Shown here piece after piece: positions 18,540 through 23,440 of a stretch of DNA of 23,440 nucleotides. Within the stretch, counting starts at the first letter, position 1; each line of letters begins with the position of its first letter. This DNA is from a virus: the IMG/VR virus record IMGVR_UViG_3300021963_000661, positions 1 to 23,440 of that record; one strand, given 5' to 3'. The notes under the pieces are model-generated. The model searched no databases. It saw only the letters and a list, made by a program, of their open reading frames with translations, and was not told the origin of the DNA. The position numbers and the translations under genes were made by a program.

Positions 18540-19785
18540 GCGGACCTTCATAAATTGACGAGTTTGGTGTTTTGCTCATCTTGTCGTAAAAATACAATGC
18601 AAGCGGTGACGCAACGGCCATAGCCGGTCCAGCCAATCGAGTTGGAACTGTGGGTATGAGGGAAGCCGCAGCACCCAATGCGCCCATGCCGGCAATTGAT
18701 GCGCCAATAGGATCTTCTCTTCTGCGATACGCTTCTTGGCCAAGCTCTGCAGCAGCAAGACCGCTCAATGCGCCTGTTAAACCTGGCATAGCGCGAAACA
18801 TTGTGCTCATACCCCGGCCAGCCGCACCAGCACCTTGAGATACATTTTGCATGGCCTGCCTAAAGATGGATGGCTTTGGCGGTTGAGCCTGCGCGGCGCG
18901 ATACTCTGCTGCTTGTTCCGGCAACATAAGTTGAGATGGTCCTGATCCGCTTAAACGATAGTCGCCATGACCAAGGCTACGAATCTTTTCCATGTTCCTG
19001 ATGTCACGATCAATGATCGCCTGACCGCCTCTAGGATCGGACTTGCGCATAGACTCCGCGGACTCTGCAAGTACATCAGGAATGTCCTTACCCATAACCC
19101 GCGTCCAATTAGCCGCACCAGAAGAGCCAGGTACTTTTCTAGACAGATCAAGCGGCGTTGTTGGTTGCGCAGGTGGCATCGCGGGCGGTGCAGCAGCAGG
19201 CGTTGCCCTTTGCATTCTTCGTGACTCAACTTCAAACCTTCTGCGTGCAGCCTCTGCTTGTTGGCCAATATTTTGCCCAGCGGATGCGCCAGCAACATCT
19301 AATGCCACGCGAAGTGCTTCTGGATATTTCTCTGTGGCTTCTCCCGCAAGTTTTCTAGCTTCCTCTTCAATTTTGTCTACAGGACTTTTTGCGGTTTCTT
19401 GCTGTTGAGAGGCGTCTTCTGTTTGACTGAATCTTCCGCTTTCAAACTGGGTAATCAGCTTTGCAATCTTTGGCGCAGCATCTTTTGGAAATTCGTCATC
19501 AGTGCTCTTGAGGTTTAAACCAGCAGCCAAGTGAATAGCATACGATGCTTGATTCTCAGGCTTGTCGCCCTTTGTATATTCTCTAACGAATGCCATCGGC
19601 GTATTGAGTCCACGCTTAAGCTTTGCATTGATATCGCCTTCAAGAGCCTGCTCGCCAAACTTACGCTCTTTGAAAATGGCAAAGCCATTATCGTCAACAC
19701 CAAACTGACCTTCATAAAAATCTGGCTTGCCATTTGGCGGCTTGAGTGCGCCAGGATTGTTGTAGTACTCAGTTAAGGGTGTCAT
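18505..19785 (-). CDS. Virion/ejection protein with a NNPGAL N-terminal domain (426 residues)
   Basis: The first 65 residues (EYYNNPGALKPPNGKPDFYEGQFGVDDNGFAIFKERKFGEQALEGDINAKL) match the NNPGNL..G..G.D..GFA.F segment found in structural proteins and muramidase-associated phage proteins. Helical, Ala/Gln-rich and Pro-rich regions follow, then a Gly/Ala-rich hydrophobic stretch (about 310-410: GAGAAGRGMSTMFRAMPGLTGALSGLAAAELG, ASIAGMGALGAAASLIPT) that could insert into a membrane. This layout suits a protein ejected with the DNA. GGAAGGG precedes the ATG, which overlaps the upstream gene by ATGA. It is the last gene of the leftward virion operon. Confidence 0.7.
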   Translation of the reverse strand: MTPLTEYYNNPGALKPPNGKPDFYEGQFGVDDNGFAIFKERKFGEQALEGDINAKLKRGLNTPMAFVREYTKGDKPENQASYAIHLAAGLNLKSTDDEFPKDAAPKIAKLITQFESGRFSQTEDASQQQETAKSPVDKIEEEARKLAGEATEKYPEALRVALDVAGASAGQNIGQQAEAARRRFEVESRRMQRATPAAAPPAMPPAQPTTPLDLSRKVPGSSGAANWTRVMGKDIPDVLAESAESMRKSDPRGGQAIIDRDIRNMEKIRSLGHGDYRLSGSGPSQLMLPEQAAEYRAAQAQPPKPSIFRQAMQNVSQGAGAAGRGMSTMFRAMPGLTGALSGLAAAELGQEAYRRREDPIGASIAGMGALGAAASLIPTVPTRLAGPAMAVASPLALYFYDKMSKTPNSSIYEGPLKYFQQPPPAP

Positions 19786-21407
19786 TGTTGTGCCCTTCCT
19801 GTATCAGTCCATTTACCGTTTTTCAGTTCCCAGATTGTTTTCCGTCCGGCAGAGCCAGGTTGCACAAGCTGGCCCGTTCTTGGCACCGCTGATGGGGCGC
19901 TTGTAGGAGTAGATGGTCGGAAATTAATAATAGAATCGCGCACACGTTGAAGCTCAGTTTCATACTCCTGCAACGCCTTATCATACTGTTTATTGTCTTT
20001 TCTAAAATCTCTGACACTTACACCGCGACTTTGAGCATCACGGAAAATATTGGCAACCTTTTGATCAAATTCTGATCGAGCCTTAATCATTTCTGCTTTG
20101 GCTACCAAACCCTCTGGCGTATCTTTAATTGAACCGCCAAGTCTACGCACAGTCTCATTTTCCGCATTTGACACAGAGCCTGTGCCTTGATAAAACAATT
20201 TGCGGAAGTTCAGTTCTAACGATGTTGCCGCAGTTGCTGCTATTTCTGCAGCACGAATTTCTGCGGGAGATCGTGTTGCCGTGCGGATGGCGGTTTCGAT
20301 GGACGGTATGCCGATATTGATGCCTGGCCCTACTCGTAATGTATCTTCGCCTAATTGGCCCAACGCGCCTAAAAATCCAGCCTGCTGCAAAATTCCAAAC
20401 GTGCGTTTAGTGTTTGGACTGGTTGCAAGTTGGATGAGCGTTTCAGAATTGCGTATCAGGTCTGGCGCGATTAATGCATCACTTAAAATTTTTTCTTCCG
20501 TTTTTACGTTGCTTGTAGCGCGTTCCTTAGCTTCCTGCATTTGACCTGCAGCCCGAATCTCATCTTCTCGTTTTTGCGCCTCTCGCTCTTCCTGGGTTAC
20601 AGGAACCGATCTTCTTGCCGGCGTGGTTGTGGCTGGCGCGGTTGTGGTTGCTGCAGAACCAGATGGCACAGCTTCAGCGCCGGGCATTTGAGGTGCAACA
20701 GTATATTTTCTTACCACTTTGGACAATGATTCAGCATCGTTGTCTTCTAATGCTTTATCAATTCTGATAGCGTCTTCTAAGCTGACTCTAATGGTTCCTA
20801 CACCTGGAATTGTTCTTTCTGTCGGCGCTTGACCAGGGTGTGGAGTGAACTTTTGCGTGTAAAGATCTACAGTGCCACTAGGCTGGACTGCATATCTTTT
20901 ACCTCGTGCTTCAAGATATTGAAATGCTTGTTTTCCAAGTTCTGGATCAAACATCGCAATTTGTAAAGCTCTTTCTGGCGTCATGCCAGCAAACATATTT
21001 GCAGAATCCGTTGCAGAACCTGCAGTACCAGTTGCAGCACCTCCTGTTGGTGGTTGCATGGCACTTGAAAGCTGTTTCAGTGCCTCACCCTTTTGTGCTG
21101 CGCCGTACTGCCCTGCAGCCAACTCTGCGCGGATCTGTGCCATCTCAATATCGCGCTTGCGCTCGGCCTCTGCAACAGGTCCAACGGAAGCGGCTACATT
21201 AGCAATGCTTTCACCGAAAGAACCTGATTTCGTTGGCGCAAGAAATCCTTGGGCCATCGCAAGCAGTGTCGGATCAAATAACTGGTTGCGTGATTCTAAG
21301 GCTTCAAGAAGTTTTTTTTGCGTGTCAAGATATGACTGACGCGCTTCTGTCATTGCGCTTGATTCGCCTGGTATCTCAGCAAGTGCTAATGGTGATTTAG
21401 TTGCCAT
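19782..21407 (-). CDS. Virion/ejection protein, helical (541 residues)
   Basis: This long protein alternates helices and low-complexity stretches. The N-terminal 110 residues are helical (TEARQSYLDTQKKLLEALESRNQLFDPTLLAMAQGFLAP, AEAERKRDIEMAQIRAELAAGQYG). Then come Thr/Ala/Gly linkers, a central coiled-coil region (about 265-470) and a C-terminal beta-like tag (RKTIWELKNGKWTDTGRAQQ). No enzyme motif is visible. Such Ala/Gln-rich helical proteins next to one another are typical of internal core or ejection proteins of short-tailed phages. AGGAT lies 6 bases upstream. It overlaps the downstream gene by 4 bases. Confidence 0.7.
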   Translation of the reverse strand: MATKSPLALAEIPGESSAMTEARQSYLDTQKKLLEALESRNQLFDPTLLAMAQGFLAPTKSGSFGESIANVAASVGPVAEAERKRDIEMAQIRAELAAGQYGAAQKGEALKQLSSAMQPPTGGAATGTAGSATDSANMFAGMTPERALQIAMFDPELGKQAFQYLEARGKRYAVQPSGTVDLYTQKFTPHPGQAPTERTIPGVGTIRVSLEDAIRIDKALEDNDAESLSKVVRKYTVAPQMPGAEAVPSGSAATTTAPATTTPARRSVPVTQEEREAQKREDEIRAAGQMQEAKERATSNVKTEEKILSDALIAPDLIRNSETLIQLATSPNTKRTFGILQQAGFLGALGQLGEDTLRVGPGINIGIPSIETAIRTATRSPAEIRAAEIAATAATSLELNFRKLFYQGTGSVSNAENETVRRLGGSIKDTPEGLVAKAEMIKARSEFDQKVANIFRDAQSRGVSVRDFRKDNKQYDKALQEYETELQRVRDSIINFRPSTPTSAPSAVPRTGQLVQPGSAGRKTIWELKNGKWTDTGRAQQ

Positions 21408-21418
21408 GATTTATCCTA

Positions 21419-22375
21419 TTAGGTTGGAGGACCAAGGATTTCTTTAACCGCATCGGGCAAACCTGGATCACCAATGGTCACCGTCCCACCAGAATCAGAA
21501 AAGATATTTTTCAAGAAATTTTCTAACCTTGGTCCAATGCCGCCGCCACCTTGCGGATAGGCAGCTCCAACCAATGAACCAAGGCCTGCAATCTGTCCAA
21601 ACACGCTTGGACCATAAGTTTGAGCTGGACCCTTGTACGTCTCGGTTGTGGTTGTCGGATAACTATAGCCACGCAGCAGTTGAGCAACATTTGCAGCACG
21701 CGTGAGAGGCGCTTCAAGCTTGCTTTGCTCGTAAGCTGTTTGCTGGCCACCAAGATCTGCTAATCCTTTGGCCTCACCAAGGCCTGCAGCGGCCTGTGTA
21801 GCGCCTAATTGGCCAAGGGCTGATGTAGCACCCACCTGTTGTCCTTGCTCGCGTAGAGCGGCGTCTAAGGCCGTCTTAAAGCCTGCTGAACGAGCGCCGG
21901 TCTGTTGTGCCTGCAAGTTAGCAGCAATATCTGCTAAAGCCTGTCCACTGATGTCGCCAACCCTGCTACCTCGAAACTGACCGCCGCTGACTCCTAAGGC
22001 TTTTAACCCAGGCAACACACTTCTTTGCAAGTTGATATCTGACTGCTTTTGCATCTCATCAATGACTTGCTGCTGATACGGATCGTAAAACCTAGAGATG
22101 TCCTCTGGGCTGACACCCATCGCGGACTTGCCGGCGGTCAAAGCTTGATTAAGAGGCGACTGATAAGCACCTAACAATCCTGGAGCTTGCGTGTAAGCAG
22201 ACTTTTGCAAGTCTGACATCGGCGCAATAAGCTCTTGGCCAGTCTTGCCAAGCATGCCTGATCCTTCTGTTGCAAGCTTCGTCAAATAATCAGTAAGATA
22301 TTGAGGAGCCTGCTGCGCAGTACTCCTTGTTGTTTCTATGTTTGGCGGCGCAATGCCTTCAAATAATCCGGCCAT
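21419..22375 (-). CDS. Virion structural protein, Gln/Ala-rich (318 residues)
   Basis: The core (about residues 35-225) is a long array of helices rich in Gln, Ala and Leu (DLQKSAYTQAPGLLGAY, FYDPYQQQVIDEMQKQSDINLQRSVLPGLKALGVSGGQFRGSR, LGATQAAAGLGEAKGLADLGGQQTAYEQSK). A Gly-rich C-terminal segment follows (SLVGAAYPQGGGGIGP). I associate the FYDPYQQQVID pattern with internal or tail-associated proteins of phages of this kind. AAAGGG precedes the ATG. It is 2 bases from the upstream gene and 11 from the downstream one, so it is co-transcribed with both. Confidence 0.7.
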   Translation of the reverse strand: MAGLFEGIAPPNIETTRSTAQQAPQYLTDYLTKLATEGSGMLGKTGQELIAPMSDLQKSAYTQAPGLLGAYQSPLNQALTAGKSAMGVSPEDISRFYDPYQQQVIDEMQKQSDINLQRSVLPGLKALGVSGGQFRGSRVGDISGQALADIAANLQAQQTGARSAGFKTALDAALREQGQQVGATSALGQLGATQAAAGLGEAKGLADLGGQQTAYEQSKLEAPLTRAANVAQLLRGYSYPTTTTETYKGPAQTYGPSVFGQIAGLGSLVGAAYPQGGGGIGPRLENFLKNIFSDSGGTVTIGDPGLPDAVKEILGPPT

Positions 22376-22377
22376 GA

Positions 22378-23440
22378 TTACTTACCCTTTTTAACGTAAT
22401 CAAGAGGAGATTTTAATGCTGGAGGCGGCAATTCTTTGGGTCCAGTGGATCTTGCTCGCCGCCGTATTGCATACATCATCTCGTAAAGCTTATCAGTTCC
22501 CGCCTTAGTTGAGCCATTTCCTAATGCTGCTACAACATCCGCTGGCAATACAAATTCAGAATCAGCAAGCCACGCAGGAATGTCATCGGACTGACCGTCA
22601 CCCTCGCCGGCAACGTGTTTGCCATGTTTAAAGTCCTCGCGGCCTAGTCCTCCGGCTCGGTACATGAACTGCGGATTCATCGCCGTGGATCTTAACGGCT
22701 CTACATAGCCTCCCTGAGCGTATTCACGGCCACCAAGCCCTAAAACATCATCAATGGATGTTTCCTTGCCATAGGTGTATGAAGGCTCTTGTGGAGGCTG
22801 TGGTAGGCCTAGACGCTGTGCCATCACTGAGGCAAGTTCTGGCTCAATTGAATCCATCTCTTTAATCCTTCGTTTCAGTTCCGCTAGCGGATCAATTAAC
22901 CTTTCTTGCAAAACTTTTGCCTCAAGCATTTTACCAAGCAGCCGCGATATTTCTGGTCCTGATATCGGCCCTGCAGGCGTTGATGGACCGCCGCCTAATG
23001 ATATTGGCGGTTTAGTCCCCGTTCCTGGTCCTGCGCCTGGTCCTGTACCCGTTCCCGTTCCAGTTCCAGTTCCAGTTCCAGTTCCGGTTCTAGTACCAGT
23101 ACCAGTACCCGTTCCAGTACCAGTTCCAGTACCAGTTCCAGTACCAGTTCCGGTTCCAGTACCCGTTCCAGTTCCAGTTCCAGTACCAGTACCAGTTCCA
23201 GTACCAGTTCCAGTTCCCGTTCCAGTTCCGACAGTTGTTGTTCCTGTGCCTGTTCCAGTTCCTTGTGTGCCGGTGCCAGTTCCTTGAATACCTGTTCCCG
23301 TACCTTTAGTTCCGGTTCCGGTTCCTGTACCAGTACCAGTACCTGTTCCCGTCCTAGTTCCAGTGCCAGTACCCGTTCCAGTTCCAGTTCCGGTTCCCGT
23401 CCCAGTTCCAGTACCAGTACCAGTTCCAGTTCCAGTTCCG
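22378..23440 (-). CDS. Virion protein with a long Gly-Thr repeat, 5' end outside the window
   Basis: A short version starting at the ATG 22927-22929 is possible. However, the same frame has no stop up to the window edge, giving at least 354 residues. Upstream of that ATG it reads [27 protein letters not shown] and, before that, about 140 codons of alternating Gly and Thr with rare Arg, Gln, Pro and Val. There is no ribosome binding site at 22929. The C-terminal domain ([41 protein letters not shown]) matches a segment I recognise in many phage virion proteins, and AQGGYV motifs precede it. It is the first visible gene of the virion block; its true start lies to the right of the window. Confidence 0.8.
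   Translation of the reverse strand, partial: GTGTGTGTGTGTGTGTGTGTGTGTGTGTRTGTGTGTGTGTGTGTKGTGTGIQGTGTGTQGTGTGTGTTTVGTGTGTGTGTGTGTGTGTGTGTGTGTGTGTGTGTGTGTGTGTGTGTRTGTGTGTGTGTGTGTGPGAGPGTGTKPPISLGGGPSTPAGPISGPEISRLLGKMLEAKVLQERLIDPLAELKRRIKEMDSIEPELASVMAQRLGLPQPPQEPSYTYGKETSIDDVLGLGGREYAQGGYVEPLRSTAMNPQFMYRAGGLGREDFKHGKHVAGEGDGQSDDIPAWLADSEFVLPADVVAALGNGSTKAGTDKLYEMMYAIRRRARSTGPKELPPPALKSPLDYVKKGK
23041..23440 (-). repeat. In-frame 6-bp repeat encoding (Gly-Thr)n
   Basis: On the coding (minus) strand the unit is GGA or GGT, then ACT, ACG or ACC. It encodes alternating Gly and Thr in one unbroken frame of about 133 codons within the window, still continuing at the edge. Third codon positions vary widely while Gly-Thr is kept, so the peptide itself appears selected. 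Rare interruptions give Arg, Gln, Ile, Lys and Val. Confidence 0.85.

Noticed and set aside
22775-23287. Plus-strand ORF rich in Pro-Val
   Set aside because: It is the antisense reading of the Gly-Thr repeat. The opposite frame has the conserved virion C-terminal domain and operon context.
1-23440. tRNA genes, insertion sequences, integrase and attachment sites
   Set aside because: No T-arm-like GGTTCRANYC in a cloverleaf context, no transposase or integrase motifs and no terminal inverted repeats were seen.

Overview
The window reads as part of the genome of an uncultured tailed double-stranded DNA phage (Caudoviricetes). It carries terminase, portal, several virion proteins, a phage replication and recombination set and almost no host-like metabolism. 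Shine-Dalgarno sites of the AAGGAG type, RusA- and Ref-like nucleases, a lambda-O/DnaT-like replication protein and a protein ending in an SSB-type tip (DEDIPF) suggest a Gram-negative bacterial host. The host cannot be named from sequence alone.

Layout. (1) 1-6005, minus strand: late genes read leftward in the order ParB-methyltransferase fusion, small terminase, large terminase, a 657-residue virion-associated candidate, and the first 310 residues of the portal, which runs off the left edge. A good promoter (6017-6045) drives them. (2) 6109-10494, minus strand: a tightly overlapping early operon with an HTH regulator, a DnaT/O-like protein carrying origin-like iterons inside its gene, a DnaB-like helicase, RusA, a Ref-like HNH nuclease and small proteins. 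It ends at an intrinsic terminator (6109-6136). (3) 10515-16712, plus strand: a divergent early operon with a small ORF, an SSB-like protein, a RAMP-like protein, a 610-bp non-coding repeat array, two glycosyltransferases, a RecB-type exonuclease and a string of small ORFs. (4) 16734-18539: a minus-strand HTH-metallophosphoesterase and an acidic small protein with their own terminator, and a plus-strand group of zinc-ribbon small proteins. (5) 18505-23440, minus strand: four proteins of virion/ejection type. The rightmost is cut by the window edge and contains a very long Gly-Thr repeat. If the genome is circular or circularly permuted, the leftward late operon starting at 6005 would pass through position 1, re-enter from the right edge and end at 18505.

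The most unusual element is at 12294-12903. It has 80 pentanucleotide units of the form GGYNN in five uninterrupted blocks (13, 11, 28, 16 and 12 units). Between the blocks lie four copies of a 28-nt hairpin whose stems differ by compensatory base changes. G-U wobbles and GNRA tetraloops appear only when the plus strand is read as RNA. The last two bases of each pentamer are essentially free while GGY and the 5-nt spacing are kept. That pattern suggests selection on a spaced RNA or DNA motif rather than a fresh microsatellite or a coding sequence. The array starts at the stop codon of a gene for a RAMP/Cas7-like protein and ends at the ribosome binding site of a fucosyltransferase-like gene. 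It could be a structured non-coding RNA with a periodic protein-binding lattice, or a regulatory leader. All counts here were made by hand.
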